This document shows, piece by piece, positions 43,155 through 51,835 of a stretch of DNA of 64,000 nt. The stretch lies in NCBI GenBank assembly GCA_900450455.1, contig UGGN01000001.1, forward strand, positions 1 to 64,000, written 5' to 3'. Each line of letters starts with the position of its first letter. Position 1 is the stretch's first letter. Made by a program: the position numbers and the translations under genes. The stretch comes from [Eubacterium] infirmum (GTDB lineage: Bacteria; Bacillota; Clostridia; Peptostreptococcales; Anaerovoracaceae). The notes under the pieces are model-generated. The model did no database searches. It saw nothing but the letters and a program-made list of their open reading frames with translations, and was not told where the DNA came from.

Positions 43155-43814
43155 TTATTTCCCCTCATTCTCGGACTCATACTCGTCTATCACAGTCTGA
43201 AGATTATCCCCAATTCTGCCTATAGCCTTATACTTTACCGGTTTCCCATCCGTCAAAAATATCTCATATCCGCAGCCCGGCTCAGGCATCCAGTCCCACA
43301 TAGACCTTCCGTCGCCGAAGAGATGATCCATGAAACTGGAAATCACACCACCGTGGCATATCATAACAGTCATAGGGGTATTGCTCGCGATGTGTTCATC
43401 TATCAAGCTCTTTCCTCCTCGAGTTGCTCTATCACGAAACTCATTTCTGGACTCGGCGTTTGGTAGCTTAATTTCACCGGTCTGATCATATCCCCACTCT
43501 AGGAAAACCTCATCATCCTTAAGCGAATCAAAGGCTCTGCACTCGTAGTCACCGAAGTTCATCTCCTTCATGTCGGTAATCCTACCGTGCTCTACATCTC
43601 CGAACAAAATCCCTAGAGTCTCCTCTGTACGCTTCATTCCTGTAGTAAAGAACCTGGCATCTTCAGGGACATCAGGATAGAACCCGCTATCCCTTTGCTC
43701 CTCAAGTTCTATGATTCCCTCATCACTGAGTCCAATATCAGTAGCTCCGTAAAACCACTTCTTCTTATTCCCTTCCGTTATACCGTGCCTTATAATCAAA
43801 ATCTTAGATTCCAA
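43155..43814 (-). CDS. cobC: Histidine phosphatase, alpha-ribazole phosphatase-like (219 aa)
   Basis: Phosphoglycerate-mutase-type fold: LIIRHGITEGN at the N-terminus (catalytic RHG), a second histidine in MICHGGVISSFM, and MKEMNFGDYECRAFDSL. Its place after cobT-cobU-cobS and a CobU-like gene suggests alpha-ribazole-5'-phosphate (or cobalamin phosphate) dephosphorylation. The family alone would not decide the substrate. It begins 1 nt after the CobU-like gene ends. Confidence 0.72.
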   Translation of the reverse strand: MESKILIIRHGITEGNKKKWFYGATDIGLSDEGIIELEEQRDSGFYPDVPEDARFFTTGMKRTEETLGILFGDVEHGRITDMKEMNFGDYECRAFDSLKDDEVFLEWGYDQTGEIKLPNAESRNEFRDRATRGGKSLIDEHIASNTPMTVMICHGGVISSFMDHLFGDGRSMWDWMPEPGCGYEIFLTDGKPVKYKAIGRIGDNLQTVIDEYESENEGK

Positions 43815-44195
43815 CTATTTTATCCTACTTTCAATTCCGCAAAAAACCGTATATACCTCGTCCGCCTCAGCTGCGATTGCATTGACTACCCTGCCGTTCG
43901 TCTCACGCCAGGCTCTCTCGACCTTGTCCATCGGAACAAGGCCGCGAGATATATCCTCACAAATTATTATCTTATCCCTCATCAAAGGAAGCTGCGCCCT
44001 TATGTACTCACTTGCGCTCTGCCCCCTCATCTGATACCCATATATAAATTTCTCCAAACCGTAGATTAGTTTTTTCCCAAAGTCTATAGACTTCATATCA
44101 CTATTGCAATAGAAGATATCTTCATCCTTAATTCCGAAGTTTTTTCTGGCAAAATCGAGCTTGCCCTGATAAGCTCCTGCATATATCAAAATCAT
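43815..44195 (-). CDS. Divergent CobU-like protein (126 aa)
   Basis: Start at ATG 44195, 6 nt after AAAGGG. It shares with CobU an opening strand and loop (IYAGAYQGKLDFARKNF) and the late motif EDISRGLVPMDKVERAW / NGRVVNAIAAEADEVYTVF, which matches the CobU pattern NExGxGIVP...R..D..G..N. The P-loop serine/threonine of GKS is missing (GKLD) and the guanylylation histidine region is shortened. A full cobU lies two genes upstream. It may be a truncated or repurposed kinase in cobalamin salvage. Confidence 0.6.
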   Translation of the reverse strand: MILIYAGAYQGKLDFARKNFGIKDEDIFYCNSDMKSIDFGKKLIYGLEKFIYGYQMRGQSASEYIRAQLPLMRDKIIICEDISRGLVPMDKVERAWRETNGRVVNAIAAEADEVYTVFCGIESRIK

Positions 44196-44222
44196 AGCTG
44201 TCCCTTTCGCATCCACCATTTA

Positions 44223-45014
44223 CTACACTGTTATCATCGCTGCCAAAATCATTCCGCCAAGTTCACCCATACAGATGCTGTAACCTGCAATGTCACCATT
44301 CATTCCACCTAGGTTATGACGCGCATAAAGACAAGAAAGAAGTGTCACGCATGCAGTTCCAAGAGTTGAAACAACAAGTCTGATTATGCCCTCCGGTCTT
44401 GCAACTATAATCGCTATGACTAATATTACCAAAAAGTAAATAAAAGTCATTAGTGCTACACTCTTAATATATTTTTGGCGTGGTTTTTCGTGATCCTTTA
44501 GATACTGGCTTGTCTCTAAAGGCTTAAATCCCAAAACACAACCACCTGACGTACCTCGTGAAGCAACCGGAATTGTCAAAAGAGGAAACAGTCCGCTTAT
44601 CTCCATCGGTTTTATGAAGAAACTCAAAGTCGAAACGTACATACCTAAAACAAGGAAAATCAAAGTCACAACCGCAAATGCACCAACAGTCGAATCCTTG
44701 AGAATCCTCAGCCTGTCCTCCAAAGGTCTGCGCGACATAATCGCATCGTTAACATCCATGAATCCGTCCATATGCATAAAGCCACAAATTGCGTAGATGA
44801 AAAAGCAGATGACCAGTGCGGAAATTAGAGGACTGAATGTGAGTTTAAGCAAAACACATCCTAATACGAACCAAAGCAGTCCCGCAACTGCTCCTACGGC
44901 AGGCAGAAATGCCAACATCATATTCTTCTGTTCACTGTCCCATCTCTTATATGGACAAGGCAGGGTCAAGAAATTGCCCCAAGCCATGAAAAATCCAACA
45001 ACAAAATTATTCAT
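44223..45014 (-). CDS. cobS: Adenosylcobinamide-GDP ribazoletransferase CobS (263 aa)
   Basis: Polytopic membrane enzyme joining adenosylcobinamide-GDP to alpha-ribazole, the last main step of cobalamin assembly. It begins with the family pattern FMAWGNFLTLPCPYK. ICGFMHMDGFMDVNDAIMS (the HxDG..D. motif) is the key conserved stretch, followed by RLRILKDSTVGAFAVVTL. Located after cobU. Confidence 0.9.
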   Translation of the reverse strand: MNNFVVGFFMAWGNFLTLPCPYKRWDSEQKNMMLAFLPAVGAVAGLLWFVLGCVLLKLTFSPLISALVICFFIYAICGFMHMDGFMDVNDAIMSRRPLEDRLRILKDSTVGAFAVVTLIFLVLGMYVSTLSFFIKPMEISGLFPLLTIPVASRGTSGGCVLGFKPLETSQYLKDHEKPRQKYIKSVALMTFIYFLVILVIAIIVARPEGIIRLVVSTLGTACVTLLSCLYARHNLGGMNGDIAGYSICMGELGGMILAAMITV

Positions 45015-45042
45015 AACATCAGTCTCTCATTTAAATCAAAAG

Positions 45043-45582
45043 CTATAAACTTCCCTTACGTGCGATGACATTACCGCAAATAACCTCACACACCAGCTCG
45101 CACTTATGTGCTAAGGCCCTGTCTATCAGAGCGAGCCCTCGCCTGTAACTCTCCGTAAAGTCATCAAAAATTCTGGACTCGGAATATATGTAATCGGAAA
45201 CGAAAACTACATTACCGCTGAGCTCAGCAAATTTCGACAAATCATTCGAGACCTTCTCAGCCGCGTGCTCATCAAAATCTCCAATTCCAAACATCGCATT
45301 AGCAAGCTGTGCTGTAACGCTGTCTAAAAGGAAGACTCCATCTCTATCCAAACTATATGGTTCTTCAAATAGCTCGCACATGTTCAAGGGTTTCTCAACA
45401 GTGATAAAACCCATACCATCGCGATCTGCCACATGTCTTTGGATCCTGAGTTCATCCTCATCGTCTGTTGCAACCATGGTGGCAAGATAGTATAGCTTTT
45501 TCCCCTTTGCCATGTCAAATGCATATCTTTGGGCAAACGAGGACTTGCCGTTCTTTGCACCTCCGCTTACAAAAACATTCAT
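45043..45582 (-). CDS. cobU: Adenosylcobinamide kinase / guanylyltransferase CobU (179 aa)
   Basis: P-loop GGAKNGKSSFAQRYA; ATMVATDDEDELRIQRHVADRD with the histidine that is guanylylated in the family; LLDSVTAQLANAMF; FVSDYIYSESRI. It phosphorylates adenosylcobinamide and attaches GMP. It starts 1 nt after cobT ends, so the two are coupled. Confidence 0.88.
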   Translation of the reverse strand: MNVFVSGGAKNGKSSFAQRYAFDMAKGKKLYYLATMVATDDEDELRIQRHVADRDGMGFITVEKPLNMCELFEEPYSLDRDGVFLLDSVTAQLANAMFGIGDFDEHAAEKVSNDLSKFAELSGNVVFVSDYIYSESRIFDDFTESYRRGLALIDRALAHKCELVCEVICGNVIARKGSL

Positions 45583-45583
45583 A

Positions 45584-46732
45584 TTAAAACAAGCTCTTTT
45601 CTCTCAACTCATCGAGATACTCCGCATCTATCTGCCCTTCTTCCAGGCTCTTCATCTCGTTCATAACAGCACAGGATGCTTCCATAATCTTAAAAGCTAT
45701 AGGGCATCCGCTGGCCTCACCGAGCTTCATCTCAAGGTCGAACATCGGTCTGATTCCAAGCTTCTTAACCGCCGCCTTGTATCCCGGCTCCTGTGAAAAA
45801 TGCGATGTGAACATGAAATTCTTAACCCTAGGATCAATCTCCGCAGCAAGAAGAGCTGCCGCAATAGAAATATATCCGTCCACAACAACCGGAATTCTGT
45901 TAATCGCTGCACCTAGGAAGGCACCGGCCATAGCACAGATATCATAGCCACCGAAAGCCGCTGCGCGGTCTATCGGGTCCGGCATGTTGTATTTTGCTAC
46001 AGCATCTGCAACAATCTTACACTTTTTGTTCAGGGATTCATCATTGAGACCACCGCCTCTTCCGACAACCTCCTCTGCGCTCATGCCTGTAAATGAGCTG
46101 ATTATGCAAGCTGCTGTCGTTGAGTTTCCTATACCCATCTCACCGACGCCGTAGATGTTCTTTCCTGCCTCGCGAACCGCATCGGAAGCCTCAATTCCTG
46201 TCATTATCGCAGCGATAGCTTCATTTCTGGTCAAAGCCGGTTCCTTTGCAAGGTTTCTGCTTCCGTCAGCTATCCTTCTGTCAACGACTAGCCTCTGAAT
46301 CTTCCCGTCAACCAGCATGTCCTCAGCCAAAGTATCCGCCGGTATGGGCAACCTAACGCCGACATCTATATCCAAAATATCTATTCCAAAGTACTTCGCC
46401 TGTGCGCCTACACCCGTAATACGCTTGGTAAAGTTGATAGTCTGCATCAAAGTAACCGTCTGAGGAGCTGAAGCTACACCTTCCTCGACCACACCGTTAT
46501 CTGCGCACATCAAAACAAGAGCTTGTTTATCCACCATATTCCCGTAGACTTTTCCGGTAATACCTGCAAGCCTGATGCTCATCTCCTCAAGTCTTCCCAG
46601 GCTTGTCGGAACCTTGAGCCTGTAATCCTGTCTCTCCTTGGCATCCTTCATCGCCTGCTCGTCGAGAGGCTTGATTTCAGATAAACGTTCTCTAAGCATT
46701 GATTCATCTGCACAACAAATCCATTTATTCAT
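45584..46732 (-). CDS. cobT: Nicotinate-nucleotide--dimethylbenzimidazole phosphoribosyltransferase CobT (382 aa)
   Basis: Makes alpha-ribazole phosphate, the lower ligand of cobalamin. Family stretches: LGRLEEMSIRLAGITGK, LVLMCADNGVVEEGVASAP, VGEMGIGNSTTAACIISSFT, GRGGGLNDESLNKK, GGYDICAMAGAFLGAA and VVDGYISIAAALLAA, with the C-terminal catalytic-glutamate region LGEASGCPIAFKIME. First gene of the salvage operon. I see no cobalamin riboswitch in the short upstream region. Confidence 0.93.
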   Translation of the reverse strand: MNKWICCADESMLRERLSEIKPLDEQAMKDAKERQDYRLKVPTSLGRLEEMSIRLAGITGKVYGNMVDKQALVLMCADNGVVEEGVASAPQTVTLMQTINFTKRITGVGAQAKYFGIDILDIDVGVRLPIPADTLAEDMLVDGKIQRLVVDRRIADGSRNLAKEPALTRNEAIAAIMTGIEASDAVREAGKNIYGVGEMGIGNSTTAACIISSFTGMSAEEVVGRGGGLNDESLNKKCKIVADAVAKYNMPDPIDRAAAFGGYDICAMAGAFLGAAINRIPVVVDGYISIAAALLAAEIDPRVKNFMFTSHFSQEPGYKAAVKKLGIRPMFDLEMKLGEASGCPIAFKIMEASCAVMNEMKSLEEGQIDAEYLDELREKSLF

Positions 46733-46902
46733 TACTTATAGACCTCATTCTTCAAAGTTTCGTTGTAAAATATACAATAATTCTATCATATCTTTGTGTC
46801 GAATAAAAGAAGGCCTTATTGCGCCTACAAAGATTCAAATATATAATGTTCTTACAAGATAAAGTAGCGATTTATTATTTTGATTATGAAAAGGAATTAT
46901 TT

Positions 46903-47799
46903 ATGAACAAGCGAATCATCAGCAACATCTTATTGCTAGTAACGGCACTGATTTGGGGCTCTTCCTTCGTTGCGCAGAAGGCGGGTACAGTACTGGAACC
47001 ATTCACATACAACGGCATCCGTACACTGGTTGGCGGAATTTCACTAGTCCCGGTCATACTGATTTTATCAAAGGCCGGCAAGGGCAAAACAGCCGAAGCT
47101 GTTCCTAAAGACAAGAAGTCCTTTATTATTGGTGGAATTGTCTGCGGAACTTTTTTGGCTATTGCCTCAAATCTTCAGCAGTTCGGCATGTACTTTGATG
47201 CTGACGCCGGCAAAGCAGGATTTATAACAGCGCTATACATAATGATAGTACCTATTTTAGGAATGTTCCTCGGAAAAAGAGTCCGTCCACTCGTTTGGTT
47301 CTGCGTACTTCTCGGAGCATGTGGTTTCTACCTCCTGACCATTGCAGGCAAGGGAGTCGGACTTACAATAGAAAAAGGAGATCTCTTCATTTTGCTTTGT
47401 GCGGTTTTGTTCTCCTGCCACATACTCGCCATCGACCACTTCTCGCCTAAGTGCGATGGTGTTAAACTATCCTGCCTTCAGTTCTTTGTTGCAGGCGGAC
47501 TTAGTTTCATCATGATGCTTGTGTTTGAGTCACCGAGCCTGAACCAAATTCTGGACTGCTGGTTTCCTATCATATATGCCGGTGTGTTCTCCTGTGGCAT
47601 CGCCTACACTCTTCAAGTCGTTGCCCAAAAGAACGCAGAGCCTACAGCTGCATCTTTAATCCTCAGCCTTGAGTCTGTGTTTGCGGTTATCTCAGGTGCG
47701 ATTCTGCTCGGCGAGAGAATGACAGGTTATGAGATCTTAGGTTGTATAGTAATCTTTGTTGCCGTTATCCTAGCCCAGCTACCCAAAAATGAAAAGTAG
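46903..47799 (+). CDS. EamA/DMT-family transporter (298 aa)
   Basis: Ten hydrophobic segments in two EamA repeats: ALIWGSSFVAQKAG with FTYNGIRTLVGGI in the first, and SLILSLESVFAVISGAILLG with ILGCIVIFVAVILAQLP in the second. The start at 46903 (MNKRIIS) follows AAGGAA by 7 nt; the longer frame has a non-membrane head without support. Substrate unknown (metabolite export is common). Confidence 0.85.
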   Translation: MNKRIISNILLLVTALIWGSSFVAQKAGTVLEPFTYNGIRTLVGGISLVPVILILSKAGKGKTAEAVPKDKKSFIIGGIVCGTFLAIASNLQQFGMYFDADAGKAGFITALYIMIVPILGMFLGKRVRPLVWFCVLLGACGFYLLTIAGKGVGLTIEKGDLFILLCAVLFSCHILAIDHFSPKCDGVKLSCLQFFVAGGLSFIMMLVFESPSLNQILDCWFPIIYAGVFSCGIAYTLQVVAQKNAEPTAASLILSLESVFAVISGAILLGERMTGYEILGCIVIFVAVILAQLPKNEK

Positions 47800-48010
47800 C
47801 GCTTTAGACTTAAGAAAACTCGAACATTGCATTCGAGCTTATTCCAATATGTTCGTCTTTTCGCCGGATTTACGATAAAATTAATCAAAAGCTTCGTTTT
47901 TTTGTGTACAAGAAAATTTTTCTTATAGTCAATCGCAACTCTGCTACATTATAATTACAGTGTATTTATTTTAACTATTTAGTAGATGTATTAAAGGAGA
48001 ACAATCAATT

Positions 48011-49381
48011 ATGGAAAAGCTTTTCAAATTGAAGGAACACGGCACCGACCCGCGTACTGAGGTCATCGCCGGCTTTACTACCTTCCTGTCAATGGTTTAC
48101 ATCTTGGCAGTTAACCCTAACATTCTTTCGGCGGCCGGCATGGACCGAGCAGGAATCTTTACCGCTACAGCAGTTTCTGCAGCATTTGCGACACTATGTA
48201 TGGCATTCTTTGCTAACTATCCGGTTGCGCTCGCTTCAGGAATGGGTCTAAACGCATACTTCGCTTACTCGGTTTGTATTCCTATGGCTAAGGCAGGAAT
48301 CAAGAATCCATGGACAATTGCTCTTGCCGCCGTATTAGTTGAAGGTATCGCATTCATCCTTCTATCTCTAACAAACTTCAGAGAAAAGCTCGTTAACGAT
48401 ATTCCGGAAAGTCTCAAGTACGGGATCACTGCAGGTATAGGACTATTCATCACCATAATAGGTCTAAAGGGTGCAGGAATCACAGTTGCAAGCAGCTCAA
48501 CACTCGTTGACCTTGGCCCGGTAAACAAACCTCAGTTCATACTTGCACTTGTCGGACTTCTAATGATTGCGGTATTGCACCACTTCAAAGTAAAGGGCGA
48601 CATTCTAATAGGTATTCTTGGAACATGGATTCTAGGTATGATTGCACAGGCTGCAGGTTGGTATGTCGTGAATCCTGAGGCCGGCGCATTCTCTCTATAT
48701 CCAAGCTTCGCGGGAAGCAACTTCATACCTAAGGCCCCTGAGCTGTTTTCATTTGACTTCGCATGGATTGGACATCACATCATAAGCTTCGCAACAATCG
48801 TATTCTCATTCCTATTCGTTGATATCTTTGATACAGTAGGAACTCTTATCGGTGTTGCATCAAAGGGTAACCTGCTAGATGAAAACGGCAAGCTTCCAAA
48901 CGCAAAGGGTGCACTCCTTGCAGACGCTGTCGGTACAGTTGCAGGTGCCTGCCTGGGCACATCGACAGTAACCAGCTATGTTGAATCATCAGCGGGTGTT
49001 GCAGCAGGTGGACGTACGGGTATGACAGCATTCACAACCGCCATACTCTTCATCGTAGCGCTGTTCTTCTCACCAATCTTCCTTGCAATCCCATCATTTG
49101 CAACGACTCCTGCTCTTGTTTGGGTTGGACTTTTAATGATGAGTACAGTTAAAAAGATGTCATTTGACGGAGATATCGCAGATGTACTCGGAGGTTTCCT
49201 CGCAATAATCATGATGCCATTTACATATTCAATCGCAAACGGAATCATGTTTGGAATGCTGGCATGGGTAATCCTAAAGGTTCTCACAGGAAACGCAAAG
49301 AAGGTTCCGGTTGTTATGTGGATATCAGCAGTGCTGTTCGCATTCAGATTCTACACACTTGTAAAAGGACTTTCATTCTAA
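48011..49381 (+). CDS. NCS2-family purine permease, AzgA/PbuG type (456 aa)
   Basis: Guanine/hypoxanthine-type permease. EVIAGFTTFLSMVYILAVNP is the diagnostic AzgA start; GMGLNAYFAYSV, FLFVDIFDTVGTLIGVASKG and GTSTVTSYVESSAGVAAGGRT carry the substrate-site motifs; about 14 segments. AAAGGAG precedes the ATG. A phosphoribosyltransferase gene follows, consistent with purine salvage. I see no purine riboswitch upstream. Confidence 0.92.
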   Translation: MEKLFKLKEHGTDPRTEVIAGFTTFLSMVYILAVNPNILSAAGMDRAGIFTATAVSAAFATLCMAFFANYPVALASGMGLNAYFAYSVCIPMAKAGIKNPWTIALAAVLVEGIAFILLSLTNFREKLVNDIPESLKYGITAGIGLFITIIGLKGAGITVASSSTLVDLGPVNKPQFILALVGLLMIAVLHHFKVKGDILIGILGTWILGMIAQAAGWYVVNPEAGAFSLYPSFAGSNFIPKAPELFSFDFAWIGHHIISFATIVFSFLFVDIFDTVGTLIGVASKGNLLDENGKLPNAKGALLADAVGTVAGACLGTSTVTSYVESSAGVAAGGRTGMTAFTTAILFIVALFFSPIFLAIPSFATTPALVWVGLLMMSTVKKMSFDGDIADVLGGFLAIIMMPFTYSIANGIMFGMLAWVILKVLTGNAKKVPVVMWISAVLFAFRFYTLVKGLSF

Positions 49382-49409
49382 TAATAGGTGAATATAATAT
49401 AATGTTATC

Positions 49410-49445
49410 AAAGCTCGACCGGTACTGCACCGTCTCGAGCTTTTT
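49410..49445 (+). terminator. Terminator after the purine permease gene
   Basis: AAAGCTCGA ... TCGAGCTTTTT with an inner CGGT/ACCG stem. Confidence 0.85.
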
Positions 49446-49480
49446 CTATATCATCAAAGGTATGAAATAGAAGCCATATA

Positions 49481-49489
49481 TGATATAAT
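49481..49489 (+). promoter_or_regulatory. Extended -10 promoter of the phosphoribosyltransferase gene
   Basis: TG-A-TATAAT at 49481-49489, giving a start near 49496 and a leader of about 43 nt. Confidence 0.5.
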
Positions 49490-49538
49490 ATATCCGCATG
49501 TTCAAGCGAACAAATTAAATAGTAAAGAGGAAATCAAA

Positions 49539-50093
49539 ATGCATTATGAAATGAAAATTGCCGGTCTGACAAGGCAACTACCACTTTGTCCAATAAATGA
49601 CGAGCTCTATATCGCAGCCTTCGTAATGTTTGGAGACGTTGATATAACAGAAGCAGCAGCAAAGGAGCTACTCACTAAGGCCCCGGACTTTGATGTTATC
49701 GTAACAGCTGAATCCAAGGGGATTCCTTTGGCTTACGAAATGGCAAGGTTAAGCGGCGGCAAGGACTACGTCGTATTCAGAAAGGCAGCAAAGCTGTACA
49801 TGCAGAACATTATAGAAACAAGCGTCGATTCGATAACAACCGACCACGTGCAGACACTCTGCATAGGCGAAAAGGAAGCAAGCCTGATTAAAGGCAGAAG
49901 AGTTTTGATTGTCGATGATGTTATCAGCACAGGTGAATCTCTGCGTTCCATGGAGAAACTCGTAGATGCTGCCGGCGGAAATATAGTTTGTCGCATGGCA
50001 GTTCTGGCTGAGGGTGAGGCTGCGGGTAGAGATGATATCAAGTATCTTGAGAAGCTACCTCTATTCAATGCAGACGGCTCAATCAAAGAGTAA
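49539..50093 (+). CDS. Purine phosphoribosyltransferase-like protein (184 aa)
   Basis: Type I PRTase with the PRPP-binding loop VLIVDDVISTGESL and an earlier VIVTAESKGIPLAYEMARL, as in adenine and xanthine PRTases. AGAGGAAA site before the ATG. Close to the NCS2 permease, so it probably traps an imported purine base as its nucleotide; the base is not fixed by sequence. Confidence 0.82.
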   Translation: MHYEMKIAGLTRQLPLCPINDELYIAAFVMFGDVDITEAAAKELLTKAPDFDVIVTAESKGIPLAYEMARLSGGKDYVVFRKAAKLYMQNIIETSVDSITTDHVQTLCIGEKEASLIKGRRVLIVDDVISTGESLRSMEKLVDAAGGNIVCRMAVLAEGEAAGRDDIKYLEKLPLFNADGSIKE

Positions 50094-50112
50094 AAGCACA
50101 TAAGGAGAACAA

Positions 50113-51645
50113 ATGGCTTACGATTACTCAAAATTGCAAAACGGAAGCGATATACGAGGCGTTGCTATCGGAAACAATGCAGAAGCTATAAATCTCGATT
50201 CTGAGGCTGTTTCACGTCTGGCTAAGGGCTTTCTGTATCTGCTATCACATAACACCGAAAAAGAACCACATGAGCTTTGCATAGCAGTTGGACGTGACTC
50301 CAGAATATCAGGTCCCAATCTAGTCCGCGATATAGTCGCTGCACTCATTCCATACGGAGCTAAGGTTTTGGATTCAGGTCTTTCATCCACACCGGCTATG
50401 TTCATGTCCACGGTTTTTGAAGAATTTAAGTGTGACGGTGCCATAATGGTCACCGCAAGTCACATGCCTTCAGACAGAAACGGAATGAAGTTCTTTGATG
50501 TGGACGGCGGACTGGACAAGGGCGACATAGCTGATATCATCACCTTTGCAGAATCCAATTCGGTCCTAGGTAGATTGAGCCCAAGAACAGCTTCTGAACC
50601 AATCAAAATTAATCTTATGGACGTTTACAGTGCTCACCTAAGAAAGAAAATCGTAGACGCTCTTGATGCCGGAGAAACTCCCCTTTCAGGACTTTCCATT
50701 ACAGTCGATGCCGGAAACGGCGCAGGCGGTTTCTATGCATATAAGGTTCTCGCACCACTTGGTGCAGATGTCAGCAGTTCGCAGTTTCTGGAGCCGGACG
50801 GAAGTTTCCCAAATCACATCCCTAATCCCGAGGATAAGACAGCGATAGAATCTATTCGTGCAAAGGTTCGCGAGGCAAAGACTGATTTAGGTCTCATCTT
50901 TGATACAGATGTCGATAGAGTTTCCGCAGTCGATGAAAGTGCTAAGGAAATAAACAGAAACGCTATAGTGGCACTTGCTGCTGCTCTCATAGCAGATTCA
51001 CATCCAAACTCAACAGTCGTCACAGACAGTGTTACCTCTCGCGGGCTGACAGCCTTCCTTGAGGGAAGCCTCGGTCTCAAACACCTACGATTTAAGAGAG
51101 GATATAGGAATGTAATAAACAAGTCCATAGAGCTCAACGAACAAGGCATAGAAAGCGATCTTGCGATAGAGACATCGGGACATGCAGCATATAAGGAAAA
51201 CTTCTTCCTAGACGACGGTGCATATCTTGCAACGAAGATAGTAATTGCCACGGCTAAATGCAAAAAAGCGGGAAACGGAATCTCATCGTTAATAAGCGAT
51301 TTATCTGAACCATTGGAAAGCCAAGAAGTTCGCCTTCCAATCCAAGGAAATAACTTCGCTGCCGTAGGTGACAATATAATAGAAGACTTACGAGCGCTAA
51401 CATCTTCCGGCGAGCTTGCTGAATGCACTCTCGAAGAACCTAACTACGAAGGTGTACGCATCAACTTTAACAATCCATCAATCAAAGGTTGGATGCTCCT
51501 GCGCAAGTCCCTGCACGAACCTATCATGCCATTGAACTTTGAGAGCGATGTAGAGGGAGGATGCCTCAAAATAGCTGAATTACTCATCCCGCTTCTATCA
51601 AAATACGAAGATCTTGATATAGGAAAGCTAAAAGAATTAGTTTAA
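50113..51645 (+). CDS. Phosphomannomutase/phosphoglucomutase family protein (510 aa)
   Basis: Alpha-D-phosphohexomutase. The phosphoserine loop is TASHMPSDRNGMKFF (usual TASHNP), the metal loop LIFDTDVDRVSAVDE, the sugar-binding loop ETSGHAAYKENFFLDDGAYL, and the C-terminal phosphate-binding domain ends in EGGCLKIAELL. AAGGAG precedes the ATG; only 19 nt follow the PRTase stop. The exact sugar is not decided. Confidence 0.87.
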   Translation: MAYDYSKLQNGSDIRGVAIGNNAEAINLDSEAVSRLAKGFLYLLSHNTEKEPHELCIAVGRDSRISGPNLVRDIVAALIPYGAKVLDSGLSSTPAMFMSTVFEEFKCDGAIMVTASHMPSDRNGMKFFDVDGGLDKGDIADIITFAESNSVLGRLSPRTASEPIKINLMDVYSAHLRKKIVDALDAGETPLSGLSITVDAGNGAGGFYAYKVLAPLGADVSSSQFLEPDGSFPNHIPNPEDKTAIESIRAKVREAKTDLGLIFDTDVDRVSAVDESAKEINRNAIVALAAALIADSHPNSTVVTDSVTSRGLTAFLEGSLGLKHLRFKRGYRNVINKSIELNEQGIESDLAIETSGHAAYKENFFLDDGAYLATKIVIATAKCKKAGNGISSLISDLSEPLESQEVRLPIQGNNFAAVGDNIIEDLRALTSSGELAECTLEEPNYEGVRINFNNPSIKGWMLLRKSLHEPIMPLNFESDVEGGCLKIAELLIPLLSKYEDLDIGKLKELV

Positions 51646-51652
51646 GATATTG

Positions 51653-51677
51653 AACCGGCATAAGCCGGTTTTTTATT
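51653..51677 (+). terminator. Terminator after the phosphohexomutase gene
   Basis: AACCGGC-ATAA-GCCGGTT followed by TTTTATT. Confidence 0.88.
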
Positions 51678-51759
51678 GAAATTACAAGCATTTAGTCTTA
51701 AAGTTTTGACCTATTTTGATGCTTATGTGAAGAAATTTAAAAAAACGTGAAAAAATATC

Positions 51760-51788
51760 TTGTGATTTTAAACAAATTATGTTACAAT
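51760..51788 (+). promoter_or_regulatory. brnQ promoter
   Basis: TTGTGA (51760-51765) and TACAAT (51783-51788), 17-nt spacer, with a TG extension one base before the -10. Start near 51795. Confidence 0.6.
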
Positions 51789-51835
51789 CCTTATTATTTC
51801 CAAACAAAAACTAAAATGAAAAGGGGACAAAACAT

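Noticed and set aside
46733-46902. Cobalamin riboswitch upstream of cobT
   Set aside because: The gap is too short and lacks the B12-box core; nothing resembling it was found.
47800-48010. Purine riboswitch upstream of the NCS2 permease
   Set aside because: The conserved purine-aptamer junction sequences are absent; only a weak CTCGAA/TTCGAG hairpin after the preceding gene is seen.
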